Of a DNA stretch of 64,000 bases, positions 8,384 through 17,279 are shown piece after piece. Positions within the stretch are counted from its first letter, which is position 1; each line of letters begins with the position of its first letter. A program made the position numbers and the translations under genes. Source of the stretch: an uncultured Dehalococcoidales bacterium (GTDB lineage Bacteria; Chloroflexota; Dehalococcoidia; UBA1151; UBA1328). The stretch spans positions 1 through 64,000 of the forward strand of contig CAJQSP010000006.1 in NCBI GenBank assembly GCA_905614375.1. The letters are read 5' to 3'. Under the pieces are notes generated by a model. The model had not been told where the DNA came from and searched no databases. It saw nothing but the letters and a program-made list of their open reading frames with translations.

Positions 8384-9466
8384 CTAAACAATGCTTCTGA
8401 GTGCGTCGATTAGCCGGTCTGTCTGTTCAGGAGTACCTGCGCTGATGCGCAAGGAGTCGTTGAGAACACTCTGTGGGAATCGACGAACGAAGATTCCATT
8501 CTTGGCCAGTCCGACATACGCTTCTTCCGCTGTATGTCGCTCGAACCGGCACAGTAGGAAGTTGCCCTTAGACGGATAGTAGGAAATACCATCCAAGCTA
8601 TCGATAAGTTCTTCTAATCGCACACGCTGTTCCACAAGGCTTGCAGCACGTTTTAGCAATTCACATCGGTGCTTTAAAGCGGCAAGCACCGCAGCTTCAC
8701 CCGCGATGTTGATGTTGTACGGTTGCTTGATGTCCATCAGGTGGCCGATCAAGACTTCTGAAGCGATCGCATAGCCGACTCGAAGACCCGCAATGCCGGC
8801 CCATTTACTGAACGAACGCAGAATTACTAAGTTTTCGTACTCTTCGAGCAAGTGTAAAAGAGAGGTTTGTGCGAACTCGTAGTAGGTCTCATCCACACAA
8901 ACGACGATGCCAGTTTCGAGCAACGCCCGAGCATCCGACTCAGTAAGTAGATTTCCAGTTGGATTGTTAGGCGATGCAAGGAACACGATTCTAGCCTGAT
9001 CGTCGATAGCTTCCAGCATTTCAGGAATATCGATATCCCAAGTTTCATTTCGAGGAACCGAAACGATTTCACCATCAGCTAGTCGAGCAGAGAATCCATA
9101 CATCCCAAACGTCGGCTCGCAATCAATCACCTTTTGACCACGCTCGACGAACAATCGCATCAACAGGTCGATGATCTCATCACCACCAGCCCCCGCAATG
9201 ATCCGTTCCGCAGGTTGTCCTGTGTACTCACTCAACGCTGCTCGCAAAATTCGCTGCTGCGTGTCGGGGTATAAATGCAAATCAAGCGTCGTCAGAGCCT
9301 CAGAGACCTTGTCGTAAGCACCGTAAGGGTTCTCGTTGGCATTCAGCCGAATAACGTCTTCCGGCTTGATACCAGCCTTGCGAGCGAGTTCAGCCGACGG
9401 ATCTACACCGTGGTAGGTCGCTATCTTGGCCATGTGTGGCCGCATAAGTTTTTCAAGTTGTGACAT
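8384..9466 (-). CDS. hisC: Histidinol-phosphate aminotransferase
   Basis: PLP-dependent fold-type I aminotransferase that converts imidazole-acetol phosphate to histidinol phosphate using glutamate. Landmarks are LNANENPYGAYDKV near residue 40, ASPNNPTGNLL, CVDETYYEF with the PLP-binding Asp/Tyr, and RSFSKWAGIAGLRVGY, in which the lysine forms the Schiff base. The 360-residue length is normal. It sits between hisD (27 bp upstream) and hisB, and genomic context supports HisC over other class I/II aminotransferases. Confidence 0.96.
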   Translation of the reverse strand: MSQLEKLMRPHMAKIATYHGVDPSAELARKAGIKPEDVIRLNANENPYGAYDKVSEALTTLDLHLYPDTQQRILRAALSEYTGQPAERIIAGAGGDEIIDLLMRLFVERGQKVIDCEPTFGMYGFSARLADGEIVSVPRNETWDIDIPEMLEAIDDQARIVFLASPNNPTGNLLTESDARALLETGIVVCVDETYYEFAQTSLLHLLEEYENLVILRSFSKWAGIAGLRVGYAIASEVLIGHLMDIKQPYNINIAGEAAVLAALKHRCELLKRAASLVEQRVRLEELIDSLDGISYYPSKGNFLLCRFERHTAEEAYVGLAKNGIFVRRFPQSVLNDSLRISAGTPEQTDRLIDALRSIV

Positions 9467-9493
9467 TTTGTTTGATTCTGAAGTTTTCGAAGA

Positions 9494-10813
9494 TTATTCG
9501 CCGATGATGTGTCGACGTCGGTATTCCGACGCTGCGGCGTGTCCATGTAACCCTTCGAGTTTGGCAAGGAGCTCAGCGTCTTTAGACAACTTCAAGAAAG
9601 TATCATCATCGAACGTCAAAACGGGCGTGACTCGTACGAAATTTCGCACCGATAATGCCGACGAGAACCTAGCCGTCCCCGCAGTTGGCATAACGTGAGA
9701 TGGTCCGGCAACGTAGTCGGCCATTACTTCTGCCGACCACTCGCCAATGAATAATCCGCCAGCGCTTGTTACTTTGTCTACAAGATCGTTAGCATCGTCA
9801 GTGAGAATGCATAAATGCTCCGGCGCCGCAGCGTTCGCCACGGCAATCGCTTCTATCGTGTTGTCCACGACAACCGCGACGCCACGATTCATGAACGCCG
9901 CCCTCGCAATGCTTTCTCTTGGAAGATCTTCAAGCTGGCGTTCTATCTCAGCTTCTGTCTTGTCGATAATTTCATCTGACATCCCGACCAGAATCGGCAT
10001 TGCAACAGTGTCGTGCTCGGCCTGAGCGATCAAATCGGATGCTGTGAACCTAGGATCAGCTGAGTCGTCAGCGATAACCAGAGTTTCGGTCGGACCATAT
10101 AGGCCGTCGATGCCGACGTCGCCGAACACGAGTTTCTTCGCTGCCGTTACCCATGCACTCCCCGGCCCACAAATAAGATCCACCGACGGTATGGTTTCAG
10201 TTCCGTATGCCATTGCTGCAATTGCCTGAGCGCCACCGAGTTTAAAAATACGTGATGCACCAGCAATTTTAGCTGCGGCCAAAACTGCAGGGTGAGGCAT
10301 TGAATCAGCAGGAGCTGGAGTAACGACGATGATCTCTTCGACCCCTGCAACCTTGGCGGGAACTACCGTCATTATTACGGTCGAAGCCAGTGGAGCAGTG
10401 CCAGCAGGTACATACGCTGCGACAGAACCGAGAGGGGTCACTCGTTCGCCGAATTTACCGGCTCCATCGGTCCAGCTTTTCGGAAGACCGTTGCTCTGGA
10501 ACTTTCGTACTCGGTCGGCAGCAAGTTCCAGTGCATTGATTGAAGCAGGATCTAGATTATTAAATGCTGCGTCGATCTCAGACTGAGGGACATCAAACGT
10601 GAGAGGCGAAGAGCCGTCCAATGCCGTATTTATGCGAACAAGACCGGCGTCACCTTCGTTTCGGACAATGTCGATAATCCGTGAAGCAAACTCGATGGGA
10701 GAAACTTTATCGGGGAATAATCCGCGACCATCCGACAAAACTGCCTGAGCAGGCATATTTCGTTCACGCTTGAAGTAGTCGATTCCGGCCGTGGCACCGA
10801 TGACTCGTTTCAC
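9494..10813 (-). CDS. hisD: Histidinol dehydrogenase
   Basis: Zinc enzyme that oxidises histidinol to histidine in two NAD-dependent steps, the last of the pathway. The 439-residue protein carries YVPAGTAPLASTVIMTVVPA, LICGPGSAWVTAAKKLV, the catalytic region APEHLCILTDD, and AGPSHVMPTAGTARF near the C-terminus, all diagnostic. The GTG start at 10813 lies 2 bases after the hisG stop, so the genes are translationally linked. An internal ATG 20 codons downstream is possible, but the upstream residues read as normal coding sequence. Confidence 0.96.
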   Translation of the reverse strand: MKRVIGATAGIDYFKRERNMPAQAVLSDGRGLFPDKVSPIEFASRIIDIVRNEGDAGLVRINTALDGSSPLTFDVPQSEIDAAFNNLDPASINALELAADRVRKFQSNGLPKSWTDGAGKFGERVTPLGSVAAYVPAGTAPLASTVIMTVVPAKVAGVEEIIVVTPAPADSMPHPAVLAAAKIAGASRIFKLGGAQAIAAMAYGTETIPSVDLICGPGSAWVTAAKKLVFGDVGIDGLYGPTETLVIADDSADPRFTASDLIAQAEHDTVAMPILVGMSDEIIDKTEAEIERQLEDLPRESIARAAFMNRGVAVVVDNTIEAIAVANAAAPEHLCILTDDANDLVDKVTSAGGLFIGEWSAEVMADYVAGPSHVMPTAGTARFSSALSVRNFVRVTPVLTFDDDTFLKLSKDAELLAKLEGLHGHAAASEYRRRHIIGE

Positions 10814-10815
10814 GG

Positions 10816-11835
10816 CTATTCACCCGATTCTTTGAACGGCTTCAGGTTTTCGACGAGACGGTCATACATCTCGCATCTTTCCCGGTAGACGTACTGAACG
10901 TCATTTGCAGCAATACCTATACCACCGAGATCGCGGAAGTGACTCACAACGTCGGCTAGGTCTGATTTACGAACCAAAACCTGAACTGTGAACCAATTGT
11001 TCTGCTTGCCTCTGTGCACAGCCGAAATAGTTGGACCATCTAATCCACCAAGCTGGGGACGCCTCATTACCTGTCGTGCAATTTCATCTTCAGATTCGCC
11101 TTGAATATCTCCCGTTACACGTTGGTATTTTGGAGCACGTTGGTTTGCCTCGATCTTTTCGATAATTTGGCGAGCGTGTGTGAGTTTTTCCGGGTCGTTT
11201 GCCAAAGCACGACCGTTACCAACGATCACTGACTGCGATTCGATCACAGTACCGTCGACCAAAATACGTAATCCGTTCTCACGTAGGGTCGTGCCTGTCG
11301 CCGTGATATCAGCAATCACGTCGGCATATCCCATTACCGGAGCCGCTTCGAGCCCACCTGATACGTGAACCATTGAAACGTAGTTGACGTCGTTCTCATT
11401 CAAGAAACGTTTCACGAGACGTTCGTATTTGCAGGCGATGCGTAGATCGCGCCCCTTGGCTCGGAATTCAAGCGCTATATCAGCAAGATCAGCCATGCTG
11501 GTCACATCGAGCCACGCATCGGGAACTGCGATCACTAGCTTTGAACTACCGAATCCGAGCCCATCGTGCAATAACACAGTATCGCCACGTTCGAGGCGTG
11601 ATTCGTAGTAACGGTCGAGCCCGACAACGCCAATGTCAGCACTTCCGCCGTCAATCTCTATCGTAATATCCGACTGTCGCTGGAAAAGTACATCGACACC
11701 TGGCAAAGACGGGATGTCAGCCGTGTAACGTCGAGAATTGGCGCGTCTTACTGATAGTCCGCACTCCTCCAATAATTTGGAAGTGCCGTCGTATAAAGCT
11801 CCGCTAGATGGCAGGGCAAAACGCAGATTGGTCAT
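10816..11835 (-). CDS. hisG: ATP phosphoribosyltransferase, long form with C-terminal regulatory domain
   Basis: Committed step of histidine synthesis: condenses ATP with PRPP. The catalytic part (residues 1 to about 225) includes SADIGVVGLDRY, RIACKYERLVKRFL and the PRPP-loop-type segment ADVIADITATGTTLRENGLR. Beyond it, residues of roughly 235-320 match the HisG C-terminal ACT-like feedback domain (MRRPQLGGLDGPTIS, NWFTVQVLVRKSDLADVV, LGGIGIAANDVQYVY). At 339 residues it is clearly the long hexameric type. The start ATG overlaps the stop of the upstream HisZ-like gene (TAATG), so the two are coupled. Long HisG normally works without HisZ, which makes this pairing odd. Confidence 0.95.
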   Translation of the reverse strand: MTNLRFALPSSGALYDGTSKLLEECGLSVRRANSRRYTADIPSLPGVDVLFQRQSDITIEIDGGSADIGVVGLDRYYESRLERGDTVLLHDGLGFGSSKLVIAVPDAWLDVTSMADLADIALEFRAKGRDLRIACKYERLVKRFLNENDVNYVSMVHVSGGLEAAPVMGYADVIADITATGTTLRENGLRILVDGTVIESQSVIVGNGRALANDPEKLTHARQIIEKIEANQRAPKYQRVTGDIQGESEDEIARQVMRRPQLGGLDGPTISAVHRGKQNNWFTVQVLVRKSDLADVVSHFRDLGGIGIAANDVQYVYRERCEMYDRLVENLKPFKESGE

Positions 11836-13196
11836 TACGCCCCTTGCCCTTCACTAGGTTCATTTGAACTTTGGAAATCGATGGCGGATCGTTTTCCGCT
11901 GGCTCGAAGTTGTTTAGCTTTAGTTACCGCCGCAGCAAATGATCCTTCCAAAACAGATGAAACCATCGTGGTCCTTTGGGAAACATCGTGACTAGGCCTA
12001 ATCGCAGCTATTACGGAGTCAAGGTTGTAAGCGAACCCGAGTGAAGGTACATCGCGGTCATAACCGAGAGCCCTGGTGAGTCCGTCGTATCGGCCTCCGC
12101 CACCAAGCGTTTCTGACTGATCGTCGTTCAGATAAATATCAAAGAGCATACCCGTGTAGTAGGCAATGCCCCGAGCCATTCCGAAGTCGATGCTCAAACG
12201 GTCGCTTGAGACGTCTTCGATTTTCGCCGACTCAAGCACTTCGCTCAAATTCGAAACCAATTCGACAGAAACTCCAGCTGATGAAAGAACAGCTTCCCCC
12301 TGTTTGAGCGCACTCGTAGCTGAGCCACTGACCTGTGAAAGTCTTGTCAGCATCTCCAGCGCTCTTTTGAAGTCTTCAGGATTATCGACTTGTGACATCT
12401 TACGAGAGAGTCTTGCAACAATCTCAGCTGGTGTTCGGACTCCGGTGTTATTACCGAATTGCACGCCCATACCTTCAGCCAAAACTTGATCAATCGTCGA
12501 AGCGATGCGGTCCCGATCTGCGGCTGCTTGGGCGTCATCGACTACCGCTTCGGTGATAAATCCGAGCGCAGTCGCTTTGCTAGACACCGCTGTGATTTCA
12601 CCGTTCTTCAGTTCACGGATGTTGTTGATCAGAAATAATTTTGCTCTTTCCGAAAGGTTGAACTCGGATAGAGCATCGACCAAAACACCAACGTGCCCGA
12701 CAACTACCCGCCCACCAGTAATCCCTAGCGCTTCAAGACCTTCGAGGGCCATCGCGATAACTTCGCCATCGGCTGAAGGATCGGACGCACCGATCATTTC
12801 AGCTCCGAGTTGTGTGAACTGACGAGTTTTGTCGCCATCGTCGTCTTCCGGGCTGGCATATCGGAAAACAGGGCCGTCGTACATGAGCCGAATCTGGCCG
12901 TCGCTCACAGTAGCGTTAGCGACCTGTCGTAGTATTGCTGAAGTAAATTCAGGCCTTAAACTAACGTCTAGTCCGCCAGGCTCCGAGAACCCGTAGAGCC
13001 TCGATGACAGAGCGCCACCAGATTTCCGAATGTAGAGTTCCGTTTGCTCGAGGATCGGAGTCTCGGAACGGTCGTAACCGCGTAGATCGAATACCCCGCG
13101 CAACGTCGTAATCGCAGCGTCACGCTCTGCCAGTGCAGTCGGACCTATGTCTTGCATATTGGGGAGCCGACGAATGGGCTCGAATTGAGAAGTCAT
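11835..13196 (-). CDS. hisZ: HisZ-like ATP phosphoribosyltransferase regulatory subunit (HisRS paralogue; HisS possible)
   Basis: A 453-residue class II aminoacyl-tRNA-synthetase-like protein. It has motif 2 with VFRYASPEDDDGDK then RQFTQLGAEMIG, the HisA-type box RGIAYYTGMLFDIY and the GGGRYDGLTRAL motif. YYTG rather than the YYTRTVFE-type sequence, the altered RGLDYY (here RGIAYY) and the very short C-terminus (about 55 residues after the glycine-rich motif, too short for an anticodon-binding domain) favour HisZ over a true histidyl-tRNA synthetase. The start is set at ATG 13196 (MTSQFEPIRRLP). The frame is open for 107 codons upstream, but that stretch would run into the divergent degV gene and looks non-coding. 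It overlaps hisG by one base. Confidence 0.8.
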   Translation of the reverse strand: MTSQFEPIRRLPNMQDIGPTALAERDAAITTLRGVFDLRGYDRSETPILEQTELYIRKSGGALSSRLYGFSEPGGLDVSLRPEFTSAILRQVANATVSDGQIRLMYDGPVFRYASPEDDDGDKTRQFTQLGAEMIGASDPSADGEVIAMALEGLEALGITGGRVVVGHVGVLVDALSEFNLSERAKLFLINNIRELKNGEITAVSSKATALGFITEAVVDDAQAAADRDRIASTIDQVLAEGMGVQFGNNTGVRTPAEIVARLSRKMSQVDNPEDFKRALEMLTRLSQVSGSATSALKQGEAVLSSAGVSVELVSNLSEVLESAKIEDVSSDRLSIDFGMARGIAYYTGMLFDIYLNDDQSETLGGGGRYDGLTRALGYDRDVPSLGFAYNLDSVIAAIRPSHDVSQRTTMVSSVLEGSFAAAVTKAKQLRASGKRSAIDFQSSNEPSEGQGA

Positions 13197-13389
13197 CGTG
13201 CTATTAATTATGAGCGATTTCTCTGCCGAATTTCGACCCAGAGCATCTAATTCTAATCGAGTTTGACTAAACTGACCCACCACTAAGACCGTGAACCGTG
13301 TAATTTGTGGAACGCTACAAGTTGAATATCGAACGATTGTTCCGCTGGTGAGGTGCTGAGTCAAGGTTGAATCGAAACGCAATGTCGCT

Positions 13390-14229
13390 GTGGTCACCGA
13401 CTCTGCTACCGCGCTCACGCCCGAGTTAGTAGCTGTACACGGTTTGTACGTAGCCCGCATGGAAATCACCATCGACGGCAATACGATGATCGATGGTACT
13501 AATACGGAATTGACCAACTTTTACTCGATGCTGGAGTCATCCGAATCGAGTCCTACTTCCTCAGCGCCCAAGCCTGCTGAGTACGTTGACCAATTCACAA
13601 AAGCGTCCCAGACCGCAGAATCCATGTTCTGCGTGAGCGTCGCTGCTAATTTGAGTGCGGCTTATGATGCCGCCCAATCTGGTGCTGATCTGTTCAAAAA
13701 CGATCATCCTGAAACCGAAATTAGAGTTTTCGATTCAGCCACCGCAGCAAGCTCTCAGGCGTTAATCACACTGGCTGCCGCTCGTGCTGCTGCTGAGGGA
13801 TGCTCTATTGATGAAGTAGAAGCAGTGGCCTCCAATGTCGCAAGTAAAGTCCGGCTCGTAGCAATGCTCGACACCGTTCGATTTATCCATCGAAGTGGCA
13901 GAGTTCCGAAAATCGCAGTCTGGGCCAGCAACGCGTTGAACATAAAGCCAGTGATGGAATATTTGACTGGTCGGGTCGGCTCAATATCTCGACCAAGATC
14001 AGTGATAAAAGCAATTGAACGAATCTGCTCAGAAATGTCGAATGATCTCACAGAAAAAACCGCACACATCAATGTGATGCCTGCCGGTGCACCTGAACGC
14101 GCTGACATTCTGAGAGAGTGGGCTGCCCGCAATCTAAACTGCGCCGAACTATTCATAACCCAATTTCACCCGTTTATGGGCGCACACACCGGACCCGGAC
14201 TCGTAGGAACCTCTTGGTGGGCTGAATAG
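13390..14229 (+). CDS. DegV family fatty-acid-binding protein
   Basis: A 279-residue DegV-fold protein; relatives (FakB) bind a fatty acid and present it to a fatty acid kinase. The N-terminus VVTDSATALTPELVAVHGLYV and the later CVSVAANLSAAYDAAQ and VFDSATAASSQALITLAAA segments fit the family, and FIHRSGRVPKIAVWASNALNIKP corresponds to its conserved second-domain region. GTG 13390 is the first available in-frame start, but it falls inside the first conserved strand (NVAVVTDS). The five codons before it read as family-like, yet contain no ATG, GTG or TTG after the in-frame stop at 13357. Either the strand is trimmed, a rare start is used, or one base is missing. Confidence 0.82.
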   Translation: MVTDSATALTPELVAVHGLYVARMEITIDGNTMIDGTNTELTNFYSMLESSESSPTSSAPKPAEYVDQFTKASQTAESMFCVSVAANLSAAYDAAQSGADLFKNDHPETEIRVFDSATAASSQALITLAAARAAAEGCSIDEVEAVASNVASKVRLVAMLDTVRFIHRSGRVPKIAVWASNALNIKPVMEYLTGRVGSISRPRSVIKAIERICSEMSNDLTEKTAHINVMPAGAPERADILREWAARNLNCAELFITQFHPFMGAHTGPGLVGTSWWAE

Positions 14230-14254
14230 GCAATCGACGAAACCTAACAAGAAC

Positions 14255-15034
14255 CTAGAATCCCCAAACTCGAGCTGCCGTCTTACCCAGTACCCAATCG
14301 ATGTCGTCGCCCTTAGCAAATGCCGGATGACTACGAACACCTTCAAGACTGTTCCCGTAACCTTCACGACCCGCACTCGGTGGATAGTCACTTCCCCACA
14401 TCATGCGATCTACCCCAAACGCTTCATATGCCATTTCGAAGAGAGGCGGAATATCGTCGAAACGGAAGTCAGGCAGTAAAATCGGTGGTCTAGGAGTAAT
14501 TTCGCCCAAGCCTGGAACCTTGATCGTCGTATTTGGGCGCTGGGCGCATTCAAGCGCCGATTCGAAGTCGGTGTACGGAGCGTCAGTAATGCCGACACCT
14601 GCCAAGTGCTCAATCACGATCTGAGTGTCTGGGCAATCATCAATGATCTTCTTGAAACTATCGCTGGCAAACCGCTTGTCATCACCAATCGAACTGACCA
14701 CCAAGCCCAAAGACCCTGCTTTGCGCCAGATATCCGTCACGTCAGGTAACGCATTGAATGTACCGTCTGGCGCAATTCTTACACCCGAAGCGCCCTGCTC
14801 CGCCAATGTTTCAAGGGTTCCGAGAGGATCGGGATCTGCCGGGTCGACCAATACGACCACCTTGAACCGACCGCCGCGTTTCGCAGCTTCGTTGAACAAG
14901 TAGTTGTTGTCGTAGGTGCCACCGTGCTGAATCAGCACGGCACCATCGACACCCGCCTGGTTTATTTCGAACTCAAGAGATTCAATAGGAAGAAACCAAT
15001 TTTCGCCTGCATGGCAATGGGTGTCGATGATCAT
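14255..15034 (-). CDS. Amidohydrolase-related metal-dependent hydrolase (Amidohydro_2, TIM barrel)
   Basis: A 259-residue protein of the amidohydrolase superfamily clade that includes 2-pyrone-4,6-dicarboxylate lactonase and related sugar-lactone hydrolases. It begins MIIDTHCHAGE with the H-x-H metal site. Metal or active-site histidine follows in IVIEHLAGVG and the catalytic aspartate in MMWGSDYPPSAG near residue 215. In the catabolic island with an oxidoreductase, a mutarotase-fold protein and an enolase-superfamily enzyme, a lactonase-like role in sugar or sugar-acid breakdown is a reasonable inference. The exact substrate is unknown. It converges on degV. Confidence 0.85.
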   Translation of the reverse strand: MIIDTHCHAGENWFLPIESLEFEINQAGVDGAVLIQHGGTYDNNYLFNEAAKRGGRFKVVVLVDPADPDPLGTLETLAEQGASGVRIAPDGTFNALPDVTDIWRKAGSLGLVVSSIGDDKRFASDSFKKIIDDCPDTQIVIEHLAGVGITDAPYTDFESALECAQRPNTTIKVPGLGEITPRPPILLPDFRFDDIPPLFEMAYEAFGVDRMMWGSDYPPSAGREGYGNSLEGVRSHPAFAKGDDIDWVLGKTAARVWGF

Positions 15035-15092
15035 GCGATAGTTCGTTTTGCGTTATGGATGTCGTGACTGTGGATGAACGTGAATCGCCAGA

Positions 15093-16094
15093 TTAAGTTG
15101 CGATTTCCATTCCCGATGTACCGACCCCTGAACCTTCGGAAAGCACAAGAGTGTCGATTTCCTTAAGGAGATCATCTGACATCTCCCAGTCGCCACCAAG
15201 ATTCTCAGTAGCTTCAGTCGGGGTTACTGAACCGGCGAGCGCAACGCTTATTGCATCGTTGGCAAGCACCCAAGCAATTGCTAGCTGAGGAATCGTCTTG
15301 CCGTGATCGCCCGCGATGACCTTCAGCTTCTCAACGACCGCGACGTTGGCGGCCAGGTTCTCAGGTCCCCAAGAGTTGATTCCGAAGTTGGCTCCACTGC
15401 GACGCCAGTCGTCATCACCGAACGTCTTGTCGGCAGTCCATGCGCCTGTGAGCAAACCGTGCGCAAGTGATCCATAAGCCATGATTCCCATGCCGTTTTT
15501 CTTCACGAAAGGCATGACGTCGGCTTCAGGTCGACGGTCGAAAATGTGGTAGCCGATCTGGTTGGTGATGATCGGACTTGTTTCTCGACTTTCAGCCATC
15601 ATTTCGACCGAAAAGTTGGAAACGCCAGTGTGGCGGATTTTTCCAGCTTTCTTTGCCTGTTCAAGAGCTTCCATCGGTTCCGAGAACGCCCGATCGTGAT
15701 CAGGCCAGTGGATCAAAAACAGGTCGATGTAGTCGGTCTGCAATCGCTGAAGACTTTCGTCGAGAGATGCCAATAACCGTTTTGGGTCTGAGTCTGAAAC
15801 GGTTGCCGCACGACGATCTGGGTTATCTCTAACCCATTCCCGTGCGCCTTTGGTGACTAGAACAACGTCATCGCGGATGCCTTTGAGCGCTTTGCCCATT
15901 AGCGTTTCACCGTATCCCCAACCGTAAACGGCGGCGGTATCGAACAGAGTGATGCCGTTCTCGTACGATGTTCGGGCTGCTGCAATAGCCTGGTCGTCGT
16001 CGAAATCGCCGTACATACCTCTACCCATCGGCCATCCGCCATAGCCGATAACGGAAGTTTCTAACCCTGAGTCTCCAAACATTCGCTTACGCAT
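15093..16094 (-). CDS. Aldo/keto reductase
   Basis: NAD(P)H-dependent oxidoreductase of the AKR superfamily, 333 residues. Early residues GLETSVIGYGGWPMGRGMYG and LFDTAAVYGWGYGETLMGKAL contain the conserved aspartate and catalytic tyrosine. The lysine and histidine of the tetrad are in VLVTKGAREW and LFLIHWPDHD, and IRHTGVSNFSVEMM matches AKR signature 2. I moved the start to ATG 16094: it has AGGA six bases upstream and gives the usual N-terminus MRKRMFGDSGLE, whereas GTG 16127 adds eleven residues with no support. It lies 58 bp upstream of the amidohydrolase gene on the same strand. Confidence 0.9.
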   Translation of the reverse strand: MRKRMFGDSGLETSVIGYGGWPMGRGMYGDFDDDQAIAAARTSYENGITLFDTAAVYGWGYGETLMGKALKGIRDDVVLVTKGAREWVRDNPDRRAATVSDSDPKRLLASLDESLQRLQTDYIDLFLIHWPDHDRAFSEPMEALEQAKKAGKIRHTGVSNFSVEMMAESRETSPIITNQIGYHIFDRRPEADVMPFVKKNGMGIMAYGSLAHGLLTGAWTADKTFGDDDWRRSGANFGINSWGPENLAANVAVVEKLKVIAGDHGKTIPQLAIAWVLANDAISVALAGSVTPTEATENLGGDWEMSDDLLKEIDTLVLSEGSGVGTSGMEIAT

Positions 16095-16181
16095 TGTCGA
16101 TCCTGTCTTTTCTGTTTTCTGTTTCACTAAATAAGTTTGTAGTCATACTGTGACCGCTACTTCAACGGCTGGCTTTCGTGT

Positions 16182-17264
16182 CTATTCAAATGTCACGTTA
16201 CCGTCCGGGTCAACCCTATTCACTGTTCCAGAGCCAGTGAAAGGGCCTGCCGTAATGGTCACTGAAACCGTCGCTCCATCTCCGATATTCAAAGCACTGC
16301 CGTTTTCTTGGGCTTGCTTTATACCGCCATTTCCGAAGCTTGTGCAGGGCTCTAAGCCCGCGTTGTAACACCTTCCGTACCACGGATAACCGTATCCGCC
16401 ACCAAAGTTACGCCAATACCACAAGTACTTAAACGTCTCGACTGGATAGCTAACCGCCCAGCCAACGTTCGTCTCTTCGTTGAGCAGAGCGTACCAGCCC
16501 TCCGACATATCAGTCATGTACGCCATGTCGAGTGAACGATCCTCTTTCGTCGGAATACGACTGAAGTCGAGAACAGATCCATCTTTGGCGTTCATTTTAG
16601 GCCATTCACCAACGAAATCAGGTTTCAGTTTAGAATTTGGATCGATGCTCTCAGGGTGGCTCAGTAGCTTAGATTCCGGAACGAATAATCGGGATTTATC
16701 TGAAAGCACAGGTGGTCCGATGGCGATGTGTTCTAGCCAAACGACATCCAGGTCTTCTTCACCTTCGTTGGTAACCGATTCTTCGACTTTCAAAGTTGGC
16801 GAACCCGATACCAGCGTGAGTGTCTTCGTTACTTTCATCGGCATGCGAACGCTCTTCGCACTGAATCGCACGCTTACCGATTGGGGAGTGTCTTCTACGA
16901 CCACGGTATCCCACGGAATCAGGTTCACATCACCGTGAATTCCGAAGTCTGCACCGTAAACCTGATCTGAATATCCACCGTGTGGAACAACTGTCTGCCA
17001 GCCACCCTCGTAGAAATCTAGCCAGATCGAACTTGGATCTCCCGTCGGAGGCACCGACTTGCTGGGATCACGAACACCCCAAGGTGTCTTCCACATGAAA
17101 TCAGTATCGGTCGGCTTATGAACAAAGCTGTAGATGTCAGCACCCTTGTCCGCAAGCACTGTAATTCGCACAATTTCGTTCTCAAGAACAACAGTCTTCA
17201 GCCCTCGATACGTCCAGGCATCTGAAATCCTACAACCTGTCGTTCGCTCGTCTTGATAGTGCAA
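16182..17264 (-). CDS. Galactose-mutarotase-fold protein, DUF4432/aldose-1-epimerase-like (copy A)
   Basis: A 360-residue beta-sandwich protein of the galactose mutarotase-like superfamily, probably interconverting sugar anomers or acting on a related sugar. VLADKGADIYSFVHKPT resembles the N-terminal strand of DUF4432. A candidate catalytic histidine lies in VWLEHIAIGPP and the conserved glutamate in CYNAGLEPCTSFG. It is clearly paralogous to copy B at 19814-20887: both begin HYQDERT and share EFMW/DFMW-TPW, PWDTVVVEDTP and FKYLWYW segments. The start is TTG 17264, confirmed by the ATG at the same place in copy B. It is co-directional with the alcohol dehydrogenase, 15 bp downstream of its stop. 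Confidence 0.8.
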   Translation of the reverse strand: MHYQDERTTGCRISDAWTYRGLKTVVLENEIVRITVLADKGADIYSFVHKPTDTDFMWKTPWGVRDPSKSVPPTGDPSSIWLDFYEGGWQTVVPHGGYSDQVYGADFGIHGDVNLIPWDTVVVEDTPQSVSVRFSAKSVRMPMKVTKTLTLVSGSPTLKVEESVTNEGEEDLDVVWLEHIAIGPPVLSDKSRLFVPESKLLSHPESIDPNSKLKPDFVGEWPKMNAKDGSVLDFSRIPTKEDRSLDMAYMTDMSEGWYALLNEETNVGWAVSYPVETFKYLWYWRNFGGGYGYPWYGRCYNAGLEPCTSFGNGGIKQAQENGSALNIGDGATVSVTITAGPFTGSGTVNRVDPDGNVTFE

Positions 17265-17279
17265 TCTGTTGAAGCCTTT

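Noticed and set aside
11835..13196. Annotation as histidyl-tRNA synthetase (HisS).
   Set aside because: The C-terminus is too short for an anticodon-binding domain, the RGLDYY motif is altered and the gene is fused by overlap to hisG; HisZ-like fits better, though a genome check is needed.
13197..13517. The hisZ frame is open for 107 more codons upstream of the chosen start.
   Set aside because: That part overlaps the 5' end of divergent degV, shows no class II synthetase features, and the family N-terminus begins right at ATG 13196.
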